A DNA stretch of 64,000 nucleotides from Campylobacter sp. CNRCH_2014_0184h (lineage in GTDB: Bacteria > Campylobacterota > Campylobacteria > Campylobacterales > Campylobacteraceae). Under the pieces are notes generated by a model. It did no database searches. It worked only from the letters and a program-made list of their open reading frames with translations, and was not told where the DNA came from. The stretch covers positions 1-64,000 of the forward strand of contig NZ_JAKMTB010000003.1 of NCBI RefSeq assembly GCF_025772985.1, read 5' to 3'. The translations under genes were made by a program, and so were the position numbers. Positions 36,752 to 46,280 of the stretch are shown here, one piece after another; within the stretch, counting starts at the first letter, position 1, and each line of letters opens with the position of its first letter.

Positions 36752-37671
36752 TTATCGAAAAATTCTTGAATATATTTTCGCATAATTTCTGCATCATTAA
36801 TGCGATTAACACAATCTCTAAAATTAGAAGCATCATCATAGCCCTTAGAATACTCATGTAAGTGTTTTCTAAAGATGCTTATACCTTGTTCTTTATAATG
36901 CTTTAACATTTCTTCAAAATGTGTACAAATGATTTTATTTTTCATAGCCTTTTCGATTTTTTTACCAGTTTTTATTTCATAAAATATCCAAGGTTTTCCT
37001 ACGCTTGCACGCCCTATCATCAAAGCATCACAATTTGTTATTTTAAATACTTCTTTGGCATTATCTTCACTAATATCACCATTTGCAACTAAAGGAATTT
37101 TGATATTTTCTTTGGCTAAAGCTATGGCTTCATAATCAGCATTTCCACTATACATTTGTTTTCTAGTGCGACCATGCATACTGATAAAATCTACTCCAGC
37201 ATTTTCACACGCTTTAGCGATGGCGACGGGATCTTTTTTATCAAATCCTAATCTTACTTTGACACTAGTTAATTTTTTGTTACTTGTTTTTTTGATAAGT
37301 TCTAAAATTCTTTGTAATTTATCAAGATCTTGTAAAAGAGCACTACCTGCACATTGTTTTATAACCTTATTTACAGGACAACCACAATTAAAATCAATCC
37401 CATCTATAAAATCAAAACGATTTAAAATTTCTACTGCTTTGCAAATTACACTTTCATCTGAGCCTGCAATTTGAACTATGTAAGGATTTTCAAGTTCGGC
37501 TTTTTCTAGCATTTTAAGAGTTTTTGAGCTCTCATAAACTAAGGCATTAGAACTTATCATTTCACTAATGGTTACATCAGCCCCAAATTGTTTAACTAAA
37601 TTTCTCAAAGGCAAGTCTGAAAAACCTGCCATAGGAGCTAAAAATAAAGGCTTTTTACTAAAATCTATCAT
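36745..37671 (-). CDS. dus: tRNA-dihydrouridine synthase
   Basis: A 308-residue flavoenzyme that reduces uridines in tRNA. The TIM-barrel motifs are PLFLAPMAGFSDLPLRNLVKQFGAD at the N-terminus, the catalytic loop GIDFNCGCPVNKVIKQCAGSALL (Cys in NCGCP), KLTSVKVRLGF, ISMHGRTRKQMYSGNADY and VANGDISEDNA...ALMIGRASVGKPWIF. It looks like the DusB type. Its start overlaps the preceding membrane gene by four bases. Last gene of the accD operon. Confidence 0.93.
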   Translation of the reverse strand: MIDFSKKPLFLAPMAGFSDLPLRNLVKQFGADVTISEMISSNALVYESSKTLKMLEKAELENPYIVQIAGSDESVICKAVEILNRFDFIDGIDFNCGCPVNKVIKQCAGSALLQDLDKLQRILELIKKTSNKKLTSVKVRLGFDKKDPVAIAKACENAGVDFISMHGRTRKQMYSGNADYEAIALAKENIKIPLVANGDISEDNAKEVFKITNCDALMIGRASVGKPWIFYEIKTGKKIEKAMKNKIICTHFEEMLKHYKEQGISIFRKHLHEYSKGYDDASNFRDCVNRINDAEIMRKYIQEFFDKE

Positions 37672-38651
37672 TGTATTAATTTTTCAAGTTCTATTTTTTT
37701 ATTATGTTCTCTTAAAAAGAGTAAGAGTCTAAAGTCTTTATGTTCATTTTGATCATTTCCTAATTCATTAAGCAATTCATCATACATACCAAATTCTGCC
37801 AAAGTATAAAGATAAGCTCTTAAAGCTTGAGAATAATTATCTTTTAACTTTTTAAATAAAGTAATTAATACTTGAGGTTCTATTTTTTTACAAAGTATTT
37901 TAGCACAGCGTAAATATGACTTATCATCTAAAGTATTCATACTAAGTAAAACTTCGATTTCAGCGTGATTTAATTCTAAGTTTTCTTTTTCAAATCTATC
38001 CAAAAGCAATAAAATATCATCTTGGTTTTTTTGAACTTTTAGTGTTTTAATCTGACTATAAGGCGCATTTTCTAATACCATTTTATAAGCAAAAATTTCT
38101 AGCTCACTAGCTAAGGTATCTTTGTTTTTGATAAAAGAAAAAGCATAATTGCTATCATTTTGAAAGCGATTTTTTTCATTTAAAATGAAAATTTCATTAT
38201 TTGAATCTAATTTATATTTTTTTAATTCCACAAATTCTTTTTTATCTAAGTGTTCAAAAATATCAATAATTTCATCTATTTTGGGATTTTGAATTTTTTC
38301 TTTAAAACAAAGAGCTTGCGTATCTTTTGCTATATTTTGAAATTCTTGAGTTTTAAATTTAACCTTGCTTGCTTTTTTTAAAAAAATATCAATAATAAAA
38401 TTTTCATAATTTTTACTATCTTTAATTAGATTTTTATATTGTAAATGTTTTAAAAAGCCATAAAAACTCATATGTGCTAAAGCTAGTATCATCAAAAGTA
38501 AAGCAGGCAAAACAACCCATAAGCTAATAGGCAAATTTAATTCAAAAGTGGAAATTGTAAAAGTATAATTTCCTAAATTTAGATTATAAACTAAGGCTGC
38601 GATGATTAGAAGATAAACTAAACTTGCAAAGAAAAATAACCTAATTTTCAT
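37668..38651 (-). CDS. Membrane-anchored protein of unknown function
   Basis: A 327-residue protein. Two hydrophobic helices near the N-terminus (FFASLVYLLIIAALVYNL and LWVVLPALLLMILALAHMSFY) form a hairpin, followed by about 260 mostly helical, charged residues likely in the cytosol, with a TPR-like look near the end (ALRAYLYTLAEFGMYDELLNELG). I recognise no domain. It lies between dksA and dus with four-base overlaps on both sides, the position of Cj0124c. Confidence 0.75.
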   Translation of the reverse strand: MKIRLFFFASLVYLLIIAALVYNLNLGNYTFTISTFELNLPISLWVVLPALLLMILALAHMSFYGFLKHLQYKNLIKDSKNYENFIIDIFLKKASKVKFKTQEFQNIAKDTQALCFKEKIQNPKIDEIIDIFEHLDKKEFVELKKYKLDSNNEIFILNEKNRFQNDSNYAFSFIKNKDTLASELEIFAYKMVLENAPYSQIKTLKVQKNQDDILLLLDRFEKENLELNHAEIEVLLSMNTLDDKSYLRCAKILCKKIEPQVLITLFKKLKDNYSQALRAYLYTLAEFGMYDELLNELGNDQNEHKDFRLLLFLREHNKKIELEKLIQ

Positions 38652-39004
38652 AGCTCTTTCCTTTTTTCTAAATTTTCACGACAATTTATGCAATATTTTG
38701 CGTGAGGTTTAACCTTAAGTCTTTCAGGATGAATATCATCTTCACAATACTCACAAATACCATAAGTATTGTTATCTATTTTGCTTAATGAATGTTTAAT
38801 TTCTTCTAGCTCAGCTTTTAAATTTTCATTGATTTTAAGGTCGATATGAGAGCTATTGTCAATTTGTTGTAAATCAACTTCATCTCTAGGTTCACTATCT
38901 TGTAGATTATGGATATTGTCTATATTGCCTTGAAGTTCTTGTAAAATTTCTTTTTGTCTTTGAAGTAATATATTTTTAAATTCTTCAAGATTTAATTCTT
39001 GCAT
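38648..39004 (-). CDS. dksA: RNA polymerase-binding factor DksA
   Basis: A 118-residue transcription factor acting through the RNA polymerase secondary channel with ppGpp. The N-terminal coiled coil bears the acidic tip SEPRDEVDLQQID. The C-terminal zinc finger has all four cysteines (YGICEYCEDDIHPERLKVKPHAKYCINCREN). It is slightly shorter than the E. coli protein, as normal here. It overlaps the next gene by four bases and follows rlmH after eight. Confidence 0.93.
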   Translation of the reverse strand: MQELNLEEFKNILLQRQKEILQELQGNIDNIHNLQDSEPRDEVDLQQIDNSSHIDLKINENLKAELEEIKHSLSKIDNNTYGICEYCEDDIHPERLKVKPHAKYCINCRENLEKRKEL

Positions 39005-39012
39005 AAACGCTC

Positions 39013-39468
39013 CTATTTGTGATATGGGTGATTTGTATTAATGCAAAATGCACGATAAATTTGCTCTAAAAGCATAGTTTTAGCAAATTTATGTACCAAG
39101 GTCATTTTGCTAAGAGCTATACTTGTATGCATTTGTGCAATAAATTCTTGCTCAAATCCATAAGCACCGCCTATAAAAAATGTAATTTCATTTTTATCTT
39201 GCAATAATTTTGCAAATTCTACACTTGTAAATTCTTTACCCTTTTCGTCTAATGCTATGCAAAAACCTTTTTTGTAAGGACTTAGTGCATTTGTATAAGA
39301 TTTTTTTGCTTCTATGGCGTTAGTATTTTGTGCTTGATTAATTTTGTTATTAAAAACACATATATCATTAAAACTACAAAATTTCTTAATAAGCTTAGTA
39401 TAATGCTCATCTATCTTGTTAAATTCATCATTATTATTTTTTTGAATGCTTAAAAGATTAATTTGCAT
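39013..39468 (-). CDS. rlmH: 23S rRNA pseudouridine-1915 N3-methyltransferase RlmH
   Basis: A 151-residue SPOUT-fold methyltransferase that modifies helix 69 of 23S rRNA. Conserved pieces: [39 protein letters not shown] (SAM-binding knot), [27 protein letters not shown] and the closing NHPYHK. Normal length. It sits two bases after the accD stop. Confidence 0.95.
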   Translation of the reverse strand: MQINLLSIQKNNNDEFNKIDEHYTKLIKKFCSFNDICVFNNKINQAQNTNAIEAKKSYTNALSPYKKGFCIALDEKGKEFTSVEFAKLLQDKNEITFFIGGAYGFEQEFIAQMHTSIALSKMTLVHKFAKTMLLEQIYRAFCINTNHPYHK

Positions 39469-39470
39469 TT

Positions 39471-40313
39471 TTAGTTTTTAGAAAAAAATCTTAAAAAGTC
39501 TGCTATAAATTTTTTATGTTCATTTCTTTCTACAATCGCATCAATCAACCCATGTTCAAGTAAAAATTCAGCCTTTTGAAAGCCTTCTGGTAAATCAGCT
39601 CCTATGGTTTGTTTAATAACCCTAGCTCCTGCAAAGCCTACTAAAGCACCGGGTTCAGCTATGATGATATCTCCAAGCCAAGCAAAAGATGCGCTTACAC
39701 CGCCCATAGTTGGATCAGTTAAGACTGAAATATAAGGAAGTTTTTCTTCTGCTAATAGTTTTAACGCTGCACTTGTTTTGCTCATTTGCATTAAAGAATA
39801 AGTGCTTTCTTGCATTCTAGCTCCACCGCTTGCACTCACTATAACAACAGGAGTTTTTTTCTCAATAGCTCTTTCAATAGCTCTAAGAATTTTTTCACCT
39901 TCTACTGAGCCTAAACTTCCACCCATGAAAGAAAAATCAAAAACAACTAATTGAGTTTTTATCCCATCTATGGTGCATTCCCCGCTTATTATGGCGCTTT
40001 TTCTACCTGTTTTTTCTTCATTTTCTGCTAATCTTTTTTTATACGATTTGCTATCTACAAATTTAAGTGGATCGATTGCATGTAAGTCTTTATCCATTTC
40101 CACAAAAGAGCCTTCATCGCTAAGTAATTCAATGCGTTTTAGAGGGTTTAATCTCATATGAAAATTACATTTAGGACAAACATTATAACAAGTTTCTATT
40201 TCTTTATAATACATTAACGCATGGCAAGAATTGCATTTTACCCAGTGATTTGGAGCTTCACTTGGAGTGGCTTGCTTGCGTCTTATACTAGAAAAAATAT
40301 CTAAAAAATTCAT
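39471..40313 (-). CDS. accD: Acetyl-CoA carboxylase carboxyltransferase subunit beta
   Basis: A 280-residue subunit of acetyl-CoA carboxylase. It has the N-terminal zinc ribbon ([23 protein letters not shown], residues about 28-50) and the crotonase-like domain ([67 protein letters not shown]). It is the first gene of the minus-strand operon accD-rlmH-dksA-membrane gene-dus. I recall an inositol monophosphatase gene between accD and bamA in C. jejuni; it is absent here. Confidence 0.96.
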   Translation of the reverse strand: MNFLDIFSSIRRKQATPSEAPNHWVKCNSCHALMYYKEIETCYNVCPKCNFHMRLNPLKRIELLSDEGSFVEMDKDLHAIDPLKFVDSKSYKKRLAENEEKTGRKSAIISGECTIDGIKTQLVVFDFSFMGGSLGSVEGEKILRAIERAIEKKTPVVIVSASGGARMQESTYSLMQMSKTSAALKLLAEEKLPYISVLTDPTMGGVSASFAWLGDIIIAEPGALVGFAGARVIKQTIGADLPEGFQKAEFLLEHGLIDAIVERNEHKKFIADFLRFFSKN

Positions 40314-40340
40314 TATCTCTACCTAAAATAAAATTTCAAA

Positions 40341-40346
40341 ATTATA
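40341..40346 (-). promoter_or_regulatory. -10 box of the accD operon
   Basis: The minus strand reads TCTTGCTATAATTTT, an extended -10, 28 bases before the accD ATG. Its TTGC part is the end of the right arm of the bamA hairpin. Confidence 0.7.
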
Positions 40347-40375
40347 GCAAGATTTTATTGCTTTTAAAATCTTGC
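40347..40375 (-). terminator. Hairpin at the end of bamA
   Basis: A perfect 11-bp stem, GCAAGATTTTA with TAAAATCTTGC, and a 7-base loop overlap the bamA stop. Directly after it on the minus strand comes TATAATTTTG rather than a pure T-run. It may be a terminator and/or an operator at the accD promoter. Confidence 0.5.
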
Positions 40376-42580
40376 ACCCAACATAAACTCAAATTTGCTC
40401 AAATCGTCTTTTGAGCTAGTATTAAATGGTTTAGCAAAAACTAAATTTAAAGCACCTAGTGGGGTTAACCACTCAAAGCCAACACCTGTGCTCCATCTTT
40501 GAATTTGACTTAAAGAACTCTCTCCGATAGCGCCATAATCAAAAAATACACTACCTCTAAGTTTGATTCTATCAAAGATTGGAAAGCTAAGTTCTACAGA
40601 ATTTGCAAAAGCCACTGTACCACCTGTTTCATCACCCCATTCATTTTTAGGACTCACACTTCTTCTATCAAAACCTCTAATAGTTCCTATACCACCAAGA
40701 TATAATTTTTCATTGATAGGTAAATAGCCTTGATCCCATACTTTATAAAAACTCGCTTTATAACGATAAATCAAATCCCAACCTATAAACTCTTCCAAGC
40801 CTTGATAATAATTAAATTTAGTAGTAGAACTTATGAATTCTTGATCCCCGCCTAAGCCTGCATATTCAAGCGAAGTTGAGGCGATAAAACCTGATCTTGG
40901 TAAATAATAATCATCTGTATTGTTAAACACTATCGAAGGAGTGATAGAACTTTTATAAGTTTTACCAAGTTTATATCCTTGAGCAATTAAGCGATCACTT
41001 AAATGATAAATATCACTTTGTTCAAGATTATAAGTTAAATCTATGCTTGTATATCTTCCTAAAGTTTTACCAACGCTTATGTCAAAACCATAGTTTCTCT
41101 CATCATAGCTATCCCATTCTAAACGATCTGAATATAATGATCCTCCAAGAGAATAATCACTATCATTTACTCTAGGATTTCTTAAAGATACTCTACCAGA
41201 AAGTGTATCATCGCCTTTGTCTATACTCACACTTCCTTTCATACCAGAGCCTAAGATATTTGCATCAGATAATGAAGCGCTAAGTAAAATTCCATCACTA
41301 GTTCCATAGCCAATACCACCTGAAATGGCTCCAGTTGAAGCTTCCTTGACTTCTACTATCAAATCAATATGCGTATCATCTACTCTTTGTTCTTTAATAT
41401 CTACATTTTCAAAATACGCAGTTCTTCTTAAGGCATTTCTTGAGTCTATTAAATCAGTTCTATTGTAAAGATTACCTTCTGTTAGGTAAAGCTCTCTACG
41501 AATAACTCTATCAACTGTTTTGGTATTGCCTGAAATTTCAACATTTCTAACATATACTTTTTCATTAGGTATGACTTTAAAAATAATCATAGCTTCATGA
41601 TTTTCTTTATCTTTTTGTATATCAGGTATAACTTGTACAAAAGCATAACCTAAATCTGCTGTTTTAGTTTCTATAGTCTTTATATCTTCTCTTAGTTTTT
41701 CTATATTAACTATTTTTCCAACACTTAATTTTAAATCATTTGCTAAAGCTTCATTTTCTTCATCACTAAAAATTGGATTAAAAATTTTAATCCCTTTAAC
41801 TTTATAAACCTCACCCTCGTTGATAAAATAAGTCAAATCAGCTTGATAAGTATCTGTGTAAGTATTTAAAAAAGCAGGAGATACGCTTACATCAAGATAA
41901 CCTTCTTTTAAATATACATCTGAAATTCTTGAGCTATCATTCGCTAAATCAAAGATTTTAAGCTTACCATCATTAAAGCCCCACATCCAGCCTAGGGCTT
42001 CTCTTTGTTTATTTGCTACCGCAGGTTCAATATCTGAATAGCTTAAATTTTTTGCACCACTTAAATGTACTTTTTCTATGATGATATTTTCCCCACGATT
42101 TACAACAAAAGTAAGTTTTAATGAGCTTGAATTACTTAATTTTTCATCTTTGATTTCTACAACAGTATCATAAAAACCTTTGGCTTGATAAAAAAGTTTG
42201 ATTTTTTCGGCTGCATCTTTGGCTGAATTTTCATCATATAAAATTCCAGGTTTTAAGCCAACAAGGCTTTCTATTTGTTTTCTATCATTACTTGCTATAC
42301 CTTGAATATCTATTTTTCCAATGGAAGGTTTTTCTACTACTTTAAAAATCAGCACTCCATTTTTTTCTTCTACTACTATGTCTTTAAAATAATTTCTATC
42401 AAAAAGATTTTTAATCGCTGTATCTATACTAGCAGGATCAATTTTTTGTCCTATTTTTAATTTAGAAATCGCAATAGCGCTTTCTTTAGAAAGTTGCGAT
42501 AAGCCTTCAAATTTTATATCTTTAATCGTAGCTGCACATAAAGAACTTGAGAGTGCAAAGAAAACAAACCATTTTTTCAT
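40364..42580 (-). CDS. bamA: Outer membrane protein assembly factor BamA
   Basis: A 738-residue outer-membrane protein that inserts beta-barrels. A signal peptide ends near SLCAA. Five POTRA domains follow to about residue 410 (IKDIKFEGLSQLSKESAI; IGKIDIQGIASNDRKQIES; IIEKVHLSGAKNLSYSDIEP; VYVRNVEISGNTKTVDRVIRRELYLTEG). The barrel contains the conserved LYLGGIGTIRGFDRRS loop (RGF motif) and ends with FMLGARF, an aromatic C-terminus. The start is ATG 42580 with AGGTAG upstream; the preceding TTG is rejected. Confidence 0.96.
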   Translation of the reverse strand: MKKWFVFFALSSSLCAATIKDIKFEGLSQLSKESAIAISKLKIGQKIDPASIDTAIKNLFDRNYFKDIVVEEKNGVLIFKVVEKPSIGKIDIQGIASNDRKQIESLVGLKPGILYDENSAKDAAEKIKLFYQAKGFYDTVVEIKDEKLSNSSSLKLTFVVNRGENIIIEKVHLSGAKNLSYSDIEPAVANKQREALGWMWGFNDGKLKIFDLANDSSRISDVYLKEGYLDVSVSPAFLNTYTDTYQADLTYFINEGEVYKVKGIKIFNPIFSDEENEALANDLKLSVGKIVNIEKLREDIKTIETKTADLGYAFVQVIPDIQKDKENHEAMIIFKVIPNEKVYVRNVEISGNTKTVDRVIRRELYLTEGNLYNRTDLIDSRNALRRTAYFENVDIKEQRVDDTHIDLIVEVKEASTGAISGGIGYGTSDGILLSASLSDANILGSGMKGSVSIDKGDDTLSGRVSLRNPRVNDSDYSLGGSLYSDRLEWDSYDERNYGFDISVGKTLGRYTSIDLTYNLEQSDIYHLSDRLIAQGYKLGKTYKSSITPSIVFNNTDDYYLPRSGFIASTSLEYAGLGGDQEFISSTTKFNYYQGLEEFIGWDLIYRYKASFYKVWDQGYLPINEKLYLGGIGTIRGFDRRSVSPKNEWGDETGGTVAFANSVELSFPIFDRIKLRGSVFFDYGAIGESSLSQIQRWSTGVGFEWLTPLGALNLVFAKPFNTSSKDDLSKFEFMLGARF

Positions 42581-42613
42581 CAAATCTACCTAAATTTTTA
42601 TATACAAAATCGT

Positions 42614-42619
42614 TATAAT
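42614..42619 (+). promoter_or_regulatory. -10 box of tyrA
   Basis: TATAAT in CGTTATAATACC, 40 bases before the tyrA ATG in the divergent bamA-tyrA spacer. Confidence 0.55.
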
Positions 42620-42658
42620 ACCAAAATATTTTTAACTAATGCTTTTTAAGGAAAATTT

Positions 42659-43486
42659 ATGAAAGTAGGTATAATCGGACTTGGCTTAATAGGTGGATCT
42701 TTGGGTCTTAGTTTAAGAGAGAATAAGTTAATAGATTTAGTTTGCGGATATGATATAAACAAAGAATTTGAACAAATTGCACTAGAGCGAAAATTAATAG
42801 ATAAAATTGTTTCTTTTGAAGAATTAAAAAAATGTGATGTGATTTTTTTAGCTATTCCTGTAAGAGCTATTGTAAAAATCTTAAAAGAATTTCAAGGCAT
42901 TTCTAAAGATTGTACTATCATCGAGCTTGGAAGCACAAAAGAAGAAATTATTAAAAATTTACCTTCTTATTTGAAAAGTCAATTTATCGCAGCTCATCCT
43001 ATGGCAGGAACTGAAAATAGTGGTCCAAATGCAGCTATAAAAGATTTATATAAAAGTGCAGTTTGTGTTTTGTGTGATGTGCAAAATGCTGATCATATCC
43101 ATCAAAAAAGGGCTATAGAAATTTTTTCAGATTTAGGAATGAAGCTTGTATTTATGGATAGTATTGCGCATGATCATCATGCTTCTATCATTTCACACTT
43201 ACCGCATGTGATTAGTTTTTCTTTGGCAAATTTTGTGATGAAAGAAGAAAATAAAAAAAATATAGCTCACCTAGGAGGCCCTTCTTTTAAAGATATGTGC
43301 AGGATTGCTAAGTCAAACCCTCAAATGTGGAGTGGTATTTTTGAACAAAACAAACAAAATTTATTAAATTCTATTGATTTGTTTCAAAAAGAATTACAAG
43401 AATGTAAAAAAATGATAGAAAAATGTGATATAAATGAGCTTGAGACTTGGATTAAAAGTGCAAATAAATTAAGAGAAATTCTATAA
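42659..43486 (+). CDS. tyrA: Prephenate dehydrogenase
   Basis: A 275-residue enzyme of tyrosine synthesis that converts prephenate to 4-hydroxyphenylpyruvate with NAD. The Rossmann start VGIIGLGLIGGSLGLSLRE, the catalytic His region FIAAHPMAGTENSGP and the later HDHHASIISHLPHVISFSLA with HLGGPSFKDMCRIA are all present. There is no chorismate mutase or ACT domain, so it is the short form. It starts a plus-strand run through to rimP. Confidence 0.94.
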   Translation: MKVGIIGLGLIGGSLGLSLRENKLIDLVCGYDINKEFEQIALERKLIDKIVSFEELKKCDVIFLAIPVRAIVKILKEFQGISKDCTIIELGSTKEEIIKNLPSYLKSQFIAAHPMAGTENSGPNAAIKDLYKSAVCVLCDVQNADHIHQKRAIEIFSDLGMKLVFMDSIAHDHHASIISHLPHVISFSLANFVMKEENKKNIAHLGGPSFKDMCRIAKSNPQMWSGIFEQNKQNLLNSIDLFQKELQECKKMIEKCDINELETWIKSANKLREIL

Positions 43487-43559
43487 AATTTTTTATAATT
43501 TACTCTTAATTTGCTAAAGAATAATATATTTTTAAAAAATATAGATTGAAAGTGAAAAT

Positions 43560-44939
43560 ATGGTTTTTGCGCGTAAAAGATCAAATAAAAAATGGATTTT
43601 TGTAGTTTTTTTAATACTTTTAGCCTTTGTGGTGTTTGTTTTAAATACAAAGTTGTTTGAAAAAAATCCTCCGTTGATTCAAACAAAATCAGATGTAATT
43701 TATAGTAATCTAACAGATCCTGTATCTATAGAAATAAGCGATGAAAGTGCTTTAAAAGATGTTAAAGTCACACTATTTAAGGCAAATGAGTTAAATGGTG
43801 AAATACTTGTTAATGAACATGTTAAAGGCAATAAAAAAAGCATTCATTTTGATTTAAAATTACCAAAACCAGCTTATAAAGAAAAAGTCGATTCATATAA
43901 ACTTGCAATAGAAGCAAGTGATAGTAGTTTTTGGAATTTCTTTTTAGGAAATCAAGCGCTTAAAGAAGTAAAAGTTATCATTGATACCAAAAAACCACTT
44001 GTAGAAATTTTAGATAATTCTTACCAAATCGAACAAGGTGGAGTAGGTAGTGTGGTATTTAAAGCAAGTGATGAGAATTTACAAGAAGTTTATATCACAA
44101 CCGATAAAGATAAAATTTTTAAAGCAACTCCTTATGTGAAAGAAGGATATTATGCTGCTTTGATTCCTTGGGAGGCGACTGATGAGCACTTTAGAGCTTA
44201 TGTGGTGGCAGTAGATAAAGCAGGTAATGTAAACAAACAAAGAATTAGATATTATTTTACTAATAAAAAATACCGTGTATCAAATATAAAAGTAAGTGAT
44301 AGATTTTTAGATGGCAAGATTGAATTTTTAGCACAAAAATATGCTCCAAAAGATAGAGAATTAAGCAGGCTTGAAAAATTTAAATTTGTGAATGAAGATT
44401 TAAGAGCTTCTAATGAAGTTATCATTCATGATATTACAAGTAAAGTTCCTGATACTATGATTAATAATTTTAAAGTTAATCTTTTCAAGCCTTTAAAAAA
44501 TGGCCAAAAAGTAGCTGATTATGCTGATCATAGATTTTATTCTTATAATAATCAAGCATTTAGTAGCTCTTATCATATGGGGCTTGATTTAGCAAGTATA
44601 AAAGAAGCACCTATTGTTAGCAATAACGATGGTGAAGTGGTATTTGTGCAAGAAAATGGAATTTATGGATTAAATATTATCATCTATCATGGCTTTGGTA
44701 TTTATACTCTTTATGGACACTGCACTAATGTGGATGTAAATGTAGGAGATAGAGTTAGAGCAGGTGATGTTATAGGTACTACAGGCACTACAGGTTTAGC
44801 ACTTGGAGATCATGTGCATTTTGGTGTTTTAGTACAAGGAGTTGAAGTGCGTCCTGAGCAATGGCAAGATGCAAAATGGATAAAAGAAAATATCTATAAT
44901 GTATTAGAATCAAGCAAAAAAAGAATTTTGAGTGAATAA
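43560..44939 (+). CDS. M23 family peptidoglycan endopeptidase
   Basis: A 459-residue protein anchored by one N-terminal helix (IFVVFLILLAFVVFVLNT), with a periplasmic beta-rich region and a C-terminal LytM domain (residues 330-445). The zinc ligands are visible: SSYHMGLDLASIKEAPIVSNNDGEVVF (HxxxD), HGFGIYTLYGHC and GDHVHFGVLV (HxH). Such enzymes trim cross-links and set helical cell shape in Campylobacter and Helicobacter. It resembles the membrane-bound type at Cj0131. The product acts on the cell wall. lpxC follows after two bases. Confidence 0.88.
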   Translation: MVFARKRSNKKWIFVVFLILLAFVVFVLNTKLFEKNPPLIQTKSDVIYSNLTDPVSIEISDESALKDVKVTLFKANELNGEILVNEHVKGNKKSIHFDLKLPKPAYKEKVDSYKLAIEASDSSFWNFFLGNQALKEVKVIIDTKKPLVEILDNSYQIEQGGVGSVVFKASDENLQEVYITTDKDKIFKATPYVKEGYYAALIPWEATDEHFRAYVVAVDKAGNVNKQRIRYYFTNKKYRVSNIKVSDRFLDGKIEFLAQKYAPKDRELSRLEKFKFVNEDLRASNEVIIHDITSKVPDTMINNFKVNLFKPLKNGQKVADYADHRFYSYNNQAFSSSYHMGLDLASIKEAPIVSNNDGEVVFVQENGIYGLNIIIYHGFGIYTLYGHCTNVDVNVGDRVRAGDVIGTTGTTGLALGDHVHFGVLVQGVEVRPEQWQDAKWIKENIYNVLESSKKRILSE

Positions 44940-44941
44940 AA

Positions 44942-45826
44942 ATGAATCAAACAACAATAGCAAAAGAAGTTAAAGGTGTTGGCATAGGTTTACACAAGGG
45001 TGAGCCTATTAGTATAAAATTAGAGCCATTAGAAGCTGGCAGTGGTATAGTATTTTATAGAAGCGATCTGGGAATTTCTTATGAGGCAAGGCCTGAAAAT
45101 GTCATCGATACGCAAATGGCTACTGTAATAGGCGATCATAGAGGTTATGTTTCTACTATAGAGCATTTAATGAGTGCGATTAATGCTTATGGTATTGACA
45201 ATGTGCGCATAGTTTTAGATGCTAATGAAGCTCCTGTAATGGATGGTAGTAGCATAGGCTTTTGTATGATGCTTGAAGAAGCAGGCATAAAAGAGCTTGA
45301 CGTGGCTAAAAAAATTTTAGTGATTAAAAAAAGTGTAGAGGTGAAAGAAGGTAATAAATTTGTGCGTTTAAGTCCTACGGATATGCCTATTATAAACTAT
45401 ACAATCGAATTTGATAATCCTATTATAGGTAAGCAAAATTATTGTTTTGAATTTAGTAAACAAAACTACATAGAGCAAATAGCAAGAGCAAGAACCTTTG
45501 GGTTTTTAAAGGATGTTCAAGCTTTAAGAGCTATGAATTTAGGTCTTGGTGGAAGCTTAGAAAATGCTGTTGTGATTGATGATAATCGTATTTTAAACCC
45601 TGAAGGTTTGCGTTTTAAAGACGAATTTGTGCGCCATAAAATTTTAGATGCTATCGGGGATTTAACCTTGCTTGGATGTAGAGTTTTTGGAGACTATACT
45701 TCTTATGCAGGTTCGCACAAACTTAATCATCTTCTAACCAAAGAACTTTTAAAAGATCCTAGTGTTTATGAAGTGGTAAGTTTAGAAAAAAGTGCATATA
45801 AAGTTTATGAAAAGGTTTTTGCATAA
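44942..45826 (+). CDS. lpxC: UDP-3-O-acyl-N-acetylglucosamine deacetylase LpxC
   Basis: A 294-residue zinc enzyme that commits lipid A synthesis. Motifs: KGVGIGLHKGEPISIKL, STIEHLMSAINAYGIDNVRI (His ligand in EHLMSA), APVMDGSSIGF, ARARTFGF and DEFVRHKILDAIGDLTLLG (HKILD ligands), then SHKLNHLL with the catalytic His. Full length. Its TAA overlaps the likely non-ATG start of the next gene. Confidence 0.96.
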   Translation: MNQTTIAKEVKGVGIGLHKGEPISIKLEPLEAGSGIVFYRSDLGISYEARPENVIDTQMATVIGDHRGYVSTIEHLMSAINAYGIDNVRIVLDANEAPVMDGSSIGFCMMLEEAGIKELDVAKKILVIKKSVEVKEGNKFVRLSPTDMPIINYTIEFDNPIIGKQNYCFEFSKQNYIEQIARARTFGFLKDVQALRAMNLGLGGSLENAVVIDDNRILNPEGLRFKDEFVRHKILDAIGDLTLLGCRVFGDYTSYAGSHKLNHLLTKELLKDPSVYEVVSLEKSAYKVYEKVFA

Positions 45827-46272
45827 AAAAGGTTACTTTACTTTTAAATGCCATAGCAAAACCTTTAATGCTTGGTATTTATGAAAATGATGTATTGATA
45901 AAAACCATTGAGAATGATTTAAAAGTTAGTGAAGTTTTGCCAAAAATACTGCAAGATTTACTTTCACAATATGAGTTTGAAAAGCTTATTTATGTGCATG
46001 GACCAGGCTCTTACATGGGTATAAAAATTTCTTATGTTTCTTTTAAAACCCTAGCCATAGTTAAAAATATACCTTTAAAAACTATTAGCGCTTTTGAGCT
46101 AAATAATAACGCTCCTATAGCTGCTAATAAGCATTTGTGTTTTGTAAAAAAAGATGATGAGATTGTTTTAGAAAAGACACAAGCGGGAAGTTTTTTTATG
46201 CCCCAGAGTTTAAAAGGTTTAAATTTCAGTAAAGAAAATACACCTTTTTATGTTTTAGATGCGATTAATTAA
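45823..46272 (+). CDS. tsaB: TsaB-like protein (tRNA t6A modification), probable non-ATG start
   Basis: A short TsaB-family protein, partner of TsaD in making N6-threonylcarbamoyladenosine in tRNA. The first ATG (45868) would begin inside the first beta strand. In frame upstream stands KKVTLLLNAIAKPLMLGIYENDVLIKT, which is how TsaB proteins start, and the frame is closed by a stop at 45808. No ATG, GTG or TTG exists in that stretch, so an ATA at 45823, seven bases after AAAAGG and overlapping the lpxC stop, is the best candidate. The centre YVHGPGSYMGIKISYVSFKTLAI is the family signature. C-terminal half reduced. Confidence 0.7.
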   Translation: MKKVTLLLNAIAKPLMLGIYENDVLIKTIENDLKVSEVLPKILQDLLSQYEFEKLIYVHGPGSYMGIKISYVSFKTLAIVKNIPLKTISAFELNNNAPIAANKHLCFVKKDDEIVLEKTQAGSFFMPQSLKGLNFSKENTPFYVLDAIN

Positions 46273-46280
46273 GGTAAAAA

